Shown here in pieces: positions 1-7,285 of a stretch of 16,345 nt of DNA. Origin of the DNA: Chloroflexota bacterium (GTDB lineage Bacteria > Chloroflexota > Limnocylindria > P2-11E); contig VBGU01000051.1 of assembly GCA_005881085.1 (NCBI GenBank), positions 1 to 16,345 on the forward strand, given 5' to 3'. How positions within the stretch are numbered: position 1 is the stretch's first letter; each line of letters opens with the position of its first letter. Both the position numbers and the translations under genes were made by a program. The notes beneath the pieces were generated by a model. That model did no database searches, was not told the DNA's origin, and saw only the letters and a list, made by a program, of their open reading frames with translations.

Positions 1-832
1 TCAGCGATATCTCGAGGATCTCACTCGGTTGGTGATACGACTGCGTCATGAGCACCTTGCGCACATCGGGCAGTCCGTACGCCGTGTCGGAGGTGGTGTT
101 GTTGAACTCCGCCGCGTCGATGACGCCGCGGTCGAGGTTCGACGCGACCTCCGCGCCGGCGACCGAAATGACGCTCGCGCCCATGCCTCCGTAGATTCCC
201 GTCGCGAGGCCGACCGTGCGGAACTTCATTCCGACGAAGTCGCCGGGACCCTTGATTTCATCGCGGAACCAGCCGAGAGGCTGGTTCTGCATCGGCATGT
301 GGAAGAGCGACACGACGTTGAGCTTCAGCTTCTGCTGGACGAGCTTCTCGTACAGGGCCTGGCCCCCGCCGTAGTAGTACCAGGCGAGCCACATCTGGCC
401 GCTCATGCCCATCATCGGGCCGGTGCCCATGAGGCTCACCGCGTGGTCCTTGCCGTAGTAGTAAGCAGGCACGTGGTGCGCGCCGTCGAGCGTCCCGGAG
501 TTGACCGCATCGATGGCACCGTTGATGTTCGTCACGGCGTTGACCGAGAGCGCATCGATCTTGATGCGACCGCCGGCCATCTCCTCGACGATGCCCTTCC
601 AGTCCAGGAACATCTCTTGGAAGATGTCGTTGCCGGCCCAGCCGGACTGGATCTTCCATGTATAGGTCTGCGCGGTCGCCACACCCCCGCCGGCCCCGGC
701 GGCCGGCGACGAGCTGGCACTGCTGCCGGCTCCAGGTGCGTTCTGTGGAAGGCAGGCTGCGATGAACGCTCCGATGGCCGAGAGCGAGAAGTACTTGAGG
801 AATCCACGACGCGAGGCGCTAGGTAACTTCAC
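1..832 (-). CDS. TRAP transporter substrate-binding lipoprotein, DctP-like (3' end outside window)
   Basis: Likely the extracytoplasmic solute receptor of a TRAP transporter, which hands an organic acid to a membrane permease pair. Only 277 N-terminal residues are inside the window; the C-terminus lies beyond base 1. It starts at GTG 832, eight bases after a GGGAGG ribosome site. Residues 7-13 (SRRGFLK) are a twin-arginine motif, followed by a hydrophobic stretch and the lipobox FIAAC with Cys27, so a Tat-exported lipoprotein is likely. A Ser/Ala/Gly-rich linker (30-55) leads into the mature domain. The segment GMKFRTVG near residue 205 matches the place where DctP receptors carry the substrate-binding arginine, and ASNLDRGVIDAAEF (230-243) is a family-like stretch. 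No TRAP membrane subunit is visible; it may lie further left. The substrate cannot be read from sequence. Confidence 0.85.
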   Translation of the reverse strand, partial: MKLPSASRRGFLKYFSLSAIGAFIAACLPQNAPGAGSSASSSPAAGAGGGVATAQTYTWKIQSGWAGNDIFQEMFLDWKGIVEEMAGGRIKIDALSVNAVTNINGAIDAVNSGTLDGAHHVPAYYYGKDHAVSLMGTGPMMGMSGQMWLAWYYYGGGQALYEKLVQQKLKLNVVSLFHMPMQNQPLGWFRDEIKGPGDFVGMKFRTVGLATGIYGGMGASVISVAGAEVASNLDRGVIDAAEFNNTTSDTAYGLPDVRKVLMTQSYHQPSEILEISL

Positions 833-875
833 GATTCGGACCTCCCATTTCCCCCCAGCGCGGGGTCGCGCGACC

Positions 876-904
876 ATTCGATTCCGGCTGTTTCCGCATG
901 TCAA
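876..904 (-). promoter_or_regulatory. Candidate sigma-70 promoter for the TRAP receptor gene
   Basis: On the minus strand a perfect -35 hexamer TTGACA (904-899) is followed after exactly 17 bases by TCGAAT (881-876), which matches 4 of 6 bases of the -10 consensus. It ends about 44 bases upstream of the GTG start at 832, and the hairpin at 928-960 lies just upstream. This suggests the receptor gene is transcribed separately from the sigma/anti-sigma/propeller block. Assigned by consensus and position only. Confidence 0.5.
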
Positions 905-927
905 GCGAGTCTTTTCGCCTGGCGCCA

Positions 928-960
928 CGGGCCGCCACCCTTACGTACGTCGGCGGCCCG
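928..960 (-). terminator. Inverted repeat, possible terminator of the propeller-lipoprotein operon
   Basis: CGGGCCGCC (928-936) and GGCGGCCCG (952-960) form a perfect 9-bp stem with a 15-base loop. It lies 66 bases past the stop of the beta-propeller gene and just before the next promoter, the right place for a terminator. No T-run follows on the minus strand, so it is not a canonical intrinsic terminator. Confidence 0.4.
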
Positions 961-1025
961 GTTCTGGACGCATTTCCGATCGCCCGCCAACAGAGGTGAG
1001 GGGTGACGGTTCTAGGAGGAGCTCA

Positions 1026-2288
1026 CTAGTGCGACCCGACCCGAAGAAGGGCGACCGCGCCCTGGGCCGGGATTTGGCCGAGCTGCCGGCCGGTGGTCGC
1101 GTCGATCATCCAGACGGTGCCGTCGACCGCAAGCGCGTAGAGGCGACGGCCGTCCTGGCTCAGCGAAACGCTGGTGATGACGCGGTCAACAAGGAAGAGG
1201 CCACGCAGCGAGAAATCGGCGGTGTCGACGAGCGCAACGCCGCGGTCGGTGGTGAAGTAGAGCTTCCGCGCGTCCTGCGAGACCGCGGCGCTCGAGGCCC
1301 ACTCGGTCGTCGTCGCGGGCGCTGGCAGCCCGGCGACCGACGCGGTGCGACCGACGTTGAGCGTGGTCGCGTCGATGACGGAGATCAGGCCGAGCGGTCC
1401 GTTCACGGCATAGAGCGTCTTTCCTGATGGCGTGAGCGCGAGCGACCACCCGAGACGCTTCTCGTAGCCGCCGGACACGAGCGGCAGATCGAGGATGCAG
1501 AAGGCGCTCCGCGAATCGAGATGGAGGACGTGGATGAAAGGTCCGCGGTTCGGGTTGTAGTAGAAGCTGAAGTTCCACCGGCCGTCGCGGCTTGGGACCG
1601 ACGACTGGTAGATGCCATTCATGATCCCGTCGATCCGCGTTTCGGCGTTATTGCCGTTCGTCTGGGCCGCGAGCTTCACGTCCACGACGAGGGTCTCGGA
1701 AAGCTTCGCGGCCGGCACGTCATAGACGCGGACGCGATAGCCGTACGCCACGTTGACGCCGGGAAGCGCCTGCGCGGCCTGCGGCGTGATCCGCTCGATC
1801 AGGTAGAGGGAGGTTCCGTCGTCGCTGATGGCGTCGTACGTGAAGGGACCGGAAACCTTCGCGAAGGCTGCGAGCCTCACGAGCGACGTATCGACGACCG
1901 CGAAGCTGCTCTCCGCACCGGAGGCTCCGACCAACACTAGCCAGCGTCCATTCGGAGAGAACCCGGTCGGACCGGCGATGCCCTCGTTCGCGAACGCGTA
2001 GTCGCCCGGCAACGTGAGTTGGGTCATCGGACGCCCGGTCTTGGCGTCGGTCCAGCGCAGCGTGGTGGGCGATGAACCTTCGAGCGCGTAGTAGACCGAC
2101 CCGTCGGGCGAGGCGACCGCTCGGCCGAGCGAGCGCACGAGATCGCCTTTGGCGTCCCACACCTGCACCGCGGACGACGTGCGAAGGACGAGCTCGTCGC
2201 TCGCCGCCGCCTGGGGCGGCCCGGACACCTGGGCGGCGCACGATGCCAGGAGCAGCGCGCCCGCTGCCAGGCCGATCGTTCTTCGCAT
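1026..2288 (-). CDS. Beta-propeller (WD40/YncE-like) lipoprotein
   Basis: Predicted exported lipoprotein of 420 residues. A signal peptide (MRRTIGLAAGALLLASC) ends in a lipobox with Cys17. The rest is a series of short beta-rich blades: VQVWDAKGDLVRSLG, GRWLVLVGASG, GKTLYAVNGPLGLISVIDATT, ARKLYFTTDRGVALVDTADFS and GRRLYALAVDGTVWMIDATTGR. This alternation of 'processed value' and 'D.TTG' strands is typical of quinoprotein/YncE-like seven-bladed propellers. I chose ATG 2288; a GTG directly before it (2291) is possible, and the only ribosome-site-like bases (GAGG) are very close to either. It is the last gene of the sigma/anti-sigma block, 34 bases after the anti-sigma stop, so it may be a surface target or sensor of that system. 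No enzyme motif was seen; the ligand is unknown. Confidence 0.8.
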   Translation of the reverse strand: MRRTIGLAAGALLLASCAAQVSGPPQAAASDELVLRTSSAVQVWDAKGDLVRSLGRAVASPDGSVYYALEGSSPTTLRWTDAKTGRPMTQLTLPGDYAFANEGIAGPTGFSPNGRWLVLVGASGAESSFAVVDTSLVRLAAFAKVSGPFTYDAISDDGTSLYLIERITPQAAQALPGVNVAYGYRVRVYDVPAAKLSETLVVDVKLAAQTNGNNAETRIDGIMNGIYQSSVPSRDGRWNFSFYYNPNRGPFIHVLHLDSRSAFCILDLPLVSGGYEKRLGWSLALTPSGKTLYAVNGPLGLISVIDATTLNVGRTASVAGLPAPATTTEWASSAAVSQDARKLYFTTDRGVALVDTADFSLRGLFLVDRVITSVSLSQDGRRLYALAVDGTVWMIDATTGRQLGQIPAQGAVALLRVGSH

Positions 2289-2322
2289 CACCCTCGATAC
2301 AACGGGCGCGCCGAGGGGTTCC

Positions 2323-3111
2323 CTAGCGGAAGCTCGACGCGATGCGGACCGCTTCGTCTCTGCTCACCTGGGCCTCGAGCCGGTAGGTGTAGCCATCCTG
2401 CTCCCAGAGGAGGGTGTTGCCCGCAAGCCGCAGCGTCTCGGGTTGGAGATTCCCGGCCGGATCGCGGAAGAAGAACTGGTGTGGCTGGCCGGAGAGGTAG
2501 TACGCGACCCCATTCCCAAGCGGCACGGCATCCAGGAACGTACCCGGGCCGATGGCCTTTGCCATGATCTGCGTCTCGATCGTTCCCTTGAATTCGACGA
2601 CGATGGCGCTGACCCCCGCCTGCGCTGAAACCGGGATTCCCTTCACCGACGCGTACACGATGGTGACGCGCACGGGCGCTGTCTCGACGTAGATCGCGCT
2701 CGGTTCTCCGAGCGCCGCGGGCGTCCGGACCGTGAAGCCCGCGATGCGGCTCGCCTCGGCGGCGGTCGCGACGCGCTGACCGGCGAACGTCGGCGCCGAA
2801 GCGTTCGGGCGAGCCGTCGGACTCTGCGGGACCTGGTAGATCTGCACGCCGGGGATGCTGAGCAAATGCCCAAGAGCGTCGGCGATACGGGGCGTCAGCA
2901 GGAGCGCGGCGACCAGGATCACGGCGAGCGTCGCCGCGATCGGCGCGAGCGTCCGGCGATCCATGCCAAGGCGCGACCACCATGGCTGGATGCGGCGTTC
3001 GCCGATGCGCGCGCGGACCGCCGGCCACATGTCGCGCTTGGGACCGTCCAGCCGCGTCGCGATGTCGGTCAGGATCCGTTCGAGGTCGCGGTCGTCGAGC
3101 CGGTCAGGCAT
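2323..3111 (-). CDS. Membrane anti-sigma factor
   Basis: A 262-residue single-pass membrane protein. A charged cytoplasmic N-terminus (1-50, containing the DRDLERILTDIATRL helix) precedes one transmembrane segment (about 55-73). The roughly 190-residue outer region is beta-rich and ends in a domain resembling DUF4367-type domains found in anti-sigma and sporulation-lipoprotein families. No zinc-binding HxxxCxxC anti-sigma motif is present. The ATG overlaps the last 8 bases of the upstream sigma gene, and a GAGGG ribosome site lies inside the sigma coding end. Translation of the pair is therefore probably coupled, which fits stoichiometric control of a sigma factor by its inhibitor. The role is assigned from position and topology more than from sequence family. 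Confidence 0.75.
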   Translation of the reverse strand: MPDRLDDRDLERILTDIATRLDGPKRDMWPAVRARIGERRIQPWWSRLGMDRRTLAPIAATLAVILVAALLLTPRIADALGHLLSIPGVQIYQVPQSPTARPNASAPTFAGQRVATAAEASRIAGFTVRTPAALGEPSAIYVETAPVRVTIVYASVKGIPVSAQAGVSAIVVEFKGTIETQIMAKAIGPGTFLDAVPLGNGVAYYLSGQPHQFFFRDPAGNLQPETLRLAGNTLLWEQDGYTYRLEAQVSRDEAVRIASSFR

Positions 3112-3673
3112 CGGCCCTCACCTGGCCCGCGGTGATCTCGCGAAGGCGTCCGATCGCGCGAGAGAGACGCGATTTCACCGTGCCGCGCGCTACGCCGAGG
3201 GCATCGGCCATCTCGGCCTCCGACAGCTGCATGAAGTAGCGGTAAGCGATGACCAGACGATCCTCCTCGCGAAGCTTGCCGAGCGCGCCAAGCACGAACG
3301 CGCGCCGCTCGCTCGCCAGGGCCGCCTCCTCGGGGGACAGGGCCGTGTCACCCGAGGGGCGATCCTCGGCGACGCTGAGATCGACCGTCGGTCGCCGGCC
3401 GGCCGCCTTGCGGCGGTTCTTGGCCTCGTTCGCGACGATCCGCAGCAGCCACGGACGGAAGGGCGCTCCGGTGCGGAAGCGCCCGAGCGCGAAGTACGCC
3501 TTGGTGAACCCGTCCTGCGCGGCGTCTTCCGCCTCCGTGGACAGGCCCGTGATCACGTAGGCGGTCCTGGTGGCGAGCGCCTGGTAGCGCCGCACCAGCT
3601 CGCCGTATGCCTCGGTGTCTCCGTGCTGTGCGCGTTCCACGAGTACAGCGTCCTCCGCCGGCCGGCCCTCCAC
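3104..3673 (-). CDS. ECF RNA polymerase sigma factor
   Basis: A complete sigma-70 family ECF factor of 189 residues that would redirect RNA polymerase to a small regulon. Region 2 (about 24-90) contains EAYGELVRRYQALATRTAY, the acidic turn EAEDAAQDGF and the helix FRPWLLRIVANEAKNRRK. Region 4 (about 128-178) contains LREEDRLVIAYRYFMQLSEAEMA followed by the recognition helix GVARGTVKSRLSRAIGRL. I set the start at GTG 3673 because ECF proteins usually have about ten residues before the LVERAQHGD motif. GTG 3688 is an alternative, and the frame stays open further upstream into the kinase gene. It lies 50 bases after the PfkB kinase and overlaps the anti-sigma gene by 8 bases. Confidence 0.9.
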   Translation of the reverse strand: MEGRPAEDAVLVERAQHGDTEAYGELVRRYQALATRTAYVITGLSTEAEDAAQDGFTKAYFALGRFRTGAPFRPWLLRIVANEAKNRRKAAGRRPTVDLSVAEDRPSGDTALSPEEAALASERRAFVLGALGKLREEDRLVIAYRYFMQLSEAEMADALGVARGTVKSRLSRAIGRLREITAGQVRADA

Positions 3674-3723
3674 GGAGTCGGTTCTCACCCTTCGTACAAC
3701 CGTCCCGCCAAGCGGTTCCCGGG

Positions 3724-4629
3724 TCAGACCGTGACGAGGGCTTCGAGCTCGCCGACGCGCCGCTCGACCGCCCGAATATCGGCGCGCTCGATCCCGTCGA
3801 CGCTGAACTGCTCCACGGCGAACGAGGCGCACACGGTGCCGTGGAGGACCGCCCGGCACAGGGTGCCGTCATCAAGCTTCCCCGCCCGGGCGAGGTGGCC
3901 GAGCAGCCCGCCGGCGAACGCGTCGCCGGCGCCCGTGGGGTCGCGCACTTCGTCGAGCGGGTAGGCCGGCGTCCAGAAGATGCGGTCCGCGGTAAGAAGC
4001 AGGGCGCCGTACTCGGCGCGCTTGATGATCACCGCGCGCGGACCGAGGGCGTGTATTTGGCGTGCCGCCTTGAGCACGTTATGCGTGCCGCAGAACTGCC
4101 GAGCTTCGGCCTCGTTGACCGTGACGATGTCGACGCGCGACATGACGTCGGCGAGCGCATCCCGGCGGCGCTCGATCCAGTAATTCATCGTGTCGAGCGC
4201 GATCGCTCTGGGGCTGCGGACCTGTTCGAGCATGCGGCGTTGGATCTCGGGAAGGATGTTGGCGAGGAAGACGAACTCGCTATCGACGAAGGCCGGCGGG
4301 ACAGTGGGCACCCAATCGCCGAAGACGCCGAGGTCGGTGTTGATCGTCTCTGCCGTCGCGAGGTCATGGTTGTATCTCCCGAGCCAGCGAAAAGACCTCC
4401 CCTTCGCGTGCTCGACACCGGCGAGATCGATCCCCTTGGCGCGGAGACGTTCGAGGTCGCTCGCGCGAAAGTCATCACCGACGACGCCCATCAACCGGAC
4501 CGGTGCGTAGAGACAGGCGGCGAGCGAGAAATAGGACGCGGCACCACCGAGCACCTCGCGGCGGCTGTCGTACGGCGTGTCCACGTCGTCGTACGCGAGC
4601 GAGCCCACGACGAGGATGTGCGACGGCAC
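3724..4629 (-). CDS. PfkB-family carbohydrate/nucleoside kinase
   Basis: A 301-residue ribokinase-fold kinase that moves a phosphate from ATP to a sugar or nucleoside hydroxyl. Visible family features: the N-terminal strand HILVVGSLAYDDV, the substrate-side glycine pair LGGAASYFS (27-35), VNEAE (171-175) near the nucleotide site, and the signature DPTGAGDAFAGG (230-241) with the predicted catalytic base Asp236. The length is normal for the family. The start is GTG with no clear ribosome site, and the gene follows the upstream membrane-protein gene by only 12 bases, so translation may depend on upstream ribosomes. The substrate is undetermined; the short lid region leaves adenosine-kinase-like or sugar-kinase roles open. 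Confidence 0.88.
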   Translation of the reverse strand: MPSHILVVGSLAYDDVDTPYDSRREVLGGAASYFSLAACLYAPVRLMGVVGDDFRASDLERLRAKGIDLAGVEHAKGRSFRWLGRYNHDLATAETINTDLGVFGDWVPTVPPAFVDSEFVFLANILPEIQRRMLEQVRSPRAIALDTMNYWIERRRDALADVMSRVDIVTVNEAEARQFCGTHNVLKAARQIHALGPRAVIIKRAEYGALLLTADRIFWTPAYPLDEVRDPTGAGDAFAGGLLGHLARAGKLDDGTLCRAVLHGTVCASFAVEQFSVDGIERADIRAVERRVGELEALVTV

Positions 4630-4641
4630 GGGAGCCGGATG

Positions 4642-5187
4642 TTAGTTCGTGGGCACGGTCACGTTCGAGATCGTGATGAGGACGAAGAACGCCGCGGCCA
4701 TGCCCAGGGCGAACCAGTCCGTTGGCAGTACCCGCCCCTCGGCCGGCGGTCCGGGTCGGATCGCCCAGTAGGCGTTCAGCGCGCGTTGACCGAAAACAAC
4801 GACGGCGGTGCCCGCGGTCAGCTCGATCACGTTCAGCGCGACCAAGACGGGATCGTTGAAGCCCGAGTAGTGCAGCCACGTGATCCACCACACTGTTGTG
4901 CCGAGGGCGGCGGTCGACGGTTCGACCTTGAGCGGTGAACCGACCCGGGCCAGCAGCCGCGTGATCAGGGCGAAGTGCCGATACGCCTGCCAGGTCCCAA
5001 AACCGGGGACGAAGATGGAGGCGCCATGCGCCGCCGGCTGCATGGTCTCGTCAGAGGTATCGCGAAGGAGTTCCGCCCACGAGAAACCGAACCAGATCGG
5101 GACATAGACCCCATAGGTGAGAACGGTGAGCGCGCCGACGAGCCACAGCGGCCGGCGCCGCGGCAGGATATCGGGTTCCGCGATCAG
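4642..5187 (-). CDS. Small integral membrane protein (DUF4234-like), probable CTG start
   Basis: Coding from the only canonical start, ATG 5043, would omit an obviously protein-like N-terminus. The frame is open upstream and encodes PRRRPLWLVGALTVLTYGVY followed by VPIWFGFSWAELLRD, a basic-then-hydrophobic segment like the first helix of DUF4234-type proteins. Between the preceding in-frame stop and ATG 5043 there is no ATG, GTG or TTG. The best start is CTG 5187, whose bases overlap the upstream stop as CTGA, the same geometry as the common ATGA overlap. The 181-residue product has about three hydrophobic helices (14-35, one near the middle in PVLVALNVIELTAGTAVVVF, and FALGMAAAFFVLITISNV at the end). 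Its role is unknown. It sits between the CoA-transferase fusion and the PfkB kinase. Confidence 0.75.
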   Translation of the reverse strand: MIAEPDILPRRRPLWLVGALTVLTYGVYVPIWFGFSWAELLRDTSDETMQPAAHGASIFVPGFGTWQAYRHFALITRLLARVGSPLKVEPSTAALGTTVWWITWLHYSGFNDPVLVALNVIELTAGTAVVVFGQRALNAYWAIRPGPPAEGRVLPTDWFALGMAAAFFVLITISNVTVPTN

Positions 5188-6587
5188 ACCGCGCCGTCCG
5201 TGCGCAGCTTCTTGATCTCAAGAGGCGCGTAGCCCAGCTCGCGCAGGACCTCGTCGGTGTGCTCGCCGAGCAGCGGGGGCGCGCGCCGAACCGACCCCGG
5301 CGTCCCCGACATTCGGACCGGGATGCCCGGCGCGCGCACGCGGCCAGCGACCGGGTGGTCGACCTCTGCGATCAGTCCGAGATGACGCACCACCGGATCG
5401 TTGAAGACCTCACCGAGGTCGTTGATCGGCCCGACCGGGACGTTCGCCTCGCGCAGCTTGCGCACCACATCCGCCTTCGTCATCCGGTGGACCCGTGCGG
5501 CGATGAGGGGAACGAGAGTGTCGCGGTGTTTGACCCGGCTCGCGTTGTCGGAGAATCGGCCGTCCTCGAGAAGATCCTCAAGCTCGATCGCGCGGCAGAG
5601 CCGTTCGAAGAGCGCGTTGTTCGCGCAGCAGATGTTCACGAAGCCATCCGCCGCGCGGAAGGTCTGATAGGGAACGATCGAGGCGTGCACGTTGCCTTCC
5701 GGACGGGGCACGGTCCCGTCGGCGAAGTAACGCGCGGCCTGCCGCGATAGCAGCGCGACCTGCCCTCCGATCATCGTCGCGTCGATGACCTGTCCCTCGC
5801 CGGTCCGGTGCCGCGCCTCGAGCGCAGCGACGATCGCGAAGGCCGCGAACATCCCCGCGACCATGTCGGCTTGCGGGACGCCGACCATCACCGGATCGCT
5901 GCCGGGTGGACCGGTGAGGCTCATGACCCCGCCCATACCTTGGACGACGAGGTCGTACGCCGCCCACGCCCGGCCGGGTCCGTCCTGACCGAACCCCGAG
6001 ACGTGGCAGATCACCACCTTGCGATTCATCGCACGGACCCGGTCGTCAGGGAATCCGAGCCGACCGAGAACGCCCGGGCTGAAGTTCTCGACGACCACAT
6101 CGGCACGCTCGATCAATCTCTCGAGGATTCGCTTTCCGTCGGGATGCTTGAGATCGCAGGTGACGCTGCGCTTGTTGCGGTTGATCGCGAGGTAATACGC
6201 GGACACGCCCTTGATCGATGGCGGCGCCCAGTCACGGGTCTCGTCGCCGGTACCAGGTATTTCTATCTTCACGACGTCCGCGCCGTGATCCGCGAGCATC
6301 AGCGTGCAGTACGGGCCGGCGAGAGCGCGCGTGAGATCGACCACCCGAATGCCATCGAGCGCTCCGCCCTCGCCGCCGGTCATCGCGGGGAGCAGCTCGA
6401 GCGTGTCGCCGTCTCGGAGAACGGCGTCGCCCTCGACCTGCTCGCCGTTCACGATGAAAGCGGCCGCCTCCGCTGCCGGGATGCCGAGCGATGTGACGAT
6501 CTGCCGCGCCGTTCGGCCCGCCGCGGCCATTTCGCGTCGCTTCGCGCCGAACTGTTGCAGCTCGCCATGCAGGAGGACGCTGATCAA
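5184..6587 (-). CDS. MoaD/ThiS-like domain fused to CaiB/BaiF family CoA-transferase
   Basis: A 467-residue fusion. Residues 1-72 look like a beta-grasp sulfur carrier of the MoaD/ThiS family: a short strand, a helix (ARQIVTSLGIP), FIVNGEQVEGDAVLRDGDTL, then LLPAMTGG with the family's Gly-Gly at 71-72. From residue 76 a full class III CoA-transferase follows: LDGIRVVDLTRALAGPYCT, ADVVKIE, then AWAAYDLVVQGMGGVMSLTG with Asp212 at the position of the catalytic aspartate that forms the acyl-enzyme anhydride, and ending LLGEHTDEVLRELGY. Class III enzymes move CoA between carboxylic acids. Stand-alone homologues normally begin near LDGIRV, so the N-terminal domain is an addition. The TTG start at 6587 is the only sensible one for the beta-grasp domain. 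The acid substrate is unknown. Confidence 0.88.
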   Translation of the reverse strand: MISVLLHGELQQFGAKRREMAAAGRTARQIVTSLGIPAAEAAAFIVNGEQVEGDAVLRDGDTLELLPAMTGGEGGALDGIRVVDLTRALAGPYCTLMLADHGADVVKIEIPGTGDETRDWAPPSIKGVSAYYLAINRNKRSVTCDLKHPDGKRILERLIERADVVVENFSPGVLGRLGFPDDRVRAMNRKVVICHVSGFGQDGPGRAWAAYDLVVQGMGGVMSLTGPPGSDPVMVGVPQADMVAGMFAAFAIVAALEARHRTGEGQVIDATMIGGQVALLSRQAARYFADGTVPRPEGNVHASIVPYQTFRAADGFVNICCANNALFERLCRAIELEDLLEDGRFSDNASRVKHRDTLVPLIAARVHRMTKADVVRKLREANVPVGPINDLGEVFNDPVVRHLGLIAEVDHPVAGRVRAPGIPVRMSGTPGSVRRAPPLLGEHTDEVLRELGYAPLEIKKLRTDGAV

Positions 6588-6622
6588 CCTGCCGTCACCG
6601 ACCGCCAGAGTACCGTTGACGC

Positions 6623-7285
6623 GTGAGCGAACTCCTTCCGCTCTTCCCCCTCGGGGCGGTGCTTTTCCCCGGCGCTCTCATGCCACTGCACATCTTCGAG
6701 CCGCGCTACCGCCTGCTGATCCGGCGCTGCATCGAGCAACACCGCCGGTTCGGGATCGTCCTCATCCGGAGCGGCAATGAGGTCGGCGCGGGCGCCGAAC
6801 CGTACGACGTTGGGACGGAGGCGAAGATCGTGGCCGAGTCCCCGTTGCCGGACGGGCGCTCCTACATCGTCACGCGGGGCGAGCGCCGCTTCGCCGTCGA
6901 AAGCCTCATCCCAGACGCCGAGCCGTACCTCGTCGGACAGGTGCGCTACCTCGACGAGAGCGATGGCGAGCGGGCAGTCGACCGCGCCGGCCTGGCCCGC
7001 GAGGCGCTTGGCGCGTACCTCCTGGCCGTGGTCGCCGTGACCGAGGACGCGCGTGGAGAGCGGGCGCTCGCCGACGATCTCCGCGATGCGCCGCCGAGCG
7101 ATCTCGCTTACCGGATCGCCGGAAGCCTTGCCGTGGACGCGCCTCAGCAGCAGGCGCTGCTCGAACTCGAGACGGCGTCGGCTCGACTCGAGGAAGAAAC
7201 GCGGATCCTCAACCGAGAGACCGAGCTTCTTCGCGATCTCCTCGTGCGACTTCGCGAACGCGGAGAGCGACCAGAGCTCAACTAA
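6623..7285 (+). CDS. Lon substrate-binding (LON N) domain protein
   Basis: A 220-residue stand-alone LON N-terminal domain protein with no AAA+ or protease part. The opening LLPLFPLGAVLFPGALMPLHIFEPRYRLL is the hallmark of the domain. Further matches are FGIVLIRSG, GTEAKIVAESPLPDGRSYIVTRGERRF and the alpha-helical second half; the C-terminus (about 175-216) is charged and probably coiled-coil. Such proteins are thought to bind unfolded or damaged proteins or act as adaptors, but their role in bacteria is poorly defined. It starts at GTG, 35 bases from the divergently transcribed CoA-transferase start, so promoters for both must overlap coding sequence. Its stop overlaps the convergent amidohydrolase stop by 4 bases. 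Confidence 0.9.
   Translation: MSELLPLFPLGAVLFPGALMPLHIFEPRYRLLIRRCIEQHRRFGIVLIRSGNEVGAGAEPYDVGTEAKIVAESPLPDGRSYIVTRGERRFAVESLIPDAEPYLVGQVRYLDESDGERAVDRAGLAREALGAYLLAVVAVTEDARGERALADDLRDAPPSDLAYRIAGSLAVDAPQQQALLELETASARLEEETRILNRETELLRDLLVRLRERGERPELN

Noticed and set aside
1008..1030. AGGAGGAG on the plus strand (1015-1022) as a ribosome site for a plus-strand gene
   Set aside because: The frame that follows is antisense to the beta-propeller gene and shows no protein-like features.
5184..6587. A molybdenum-cofactor synthesis role for this region because of the MoaD-like domain
   Set aside because: No moaA, moaC, moaE, moeB or molybdoenzyme gene is present in the window; only the domain similarity supports it.
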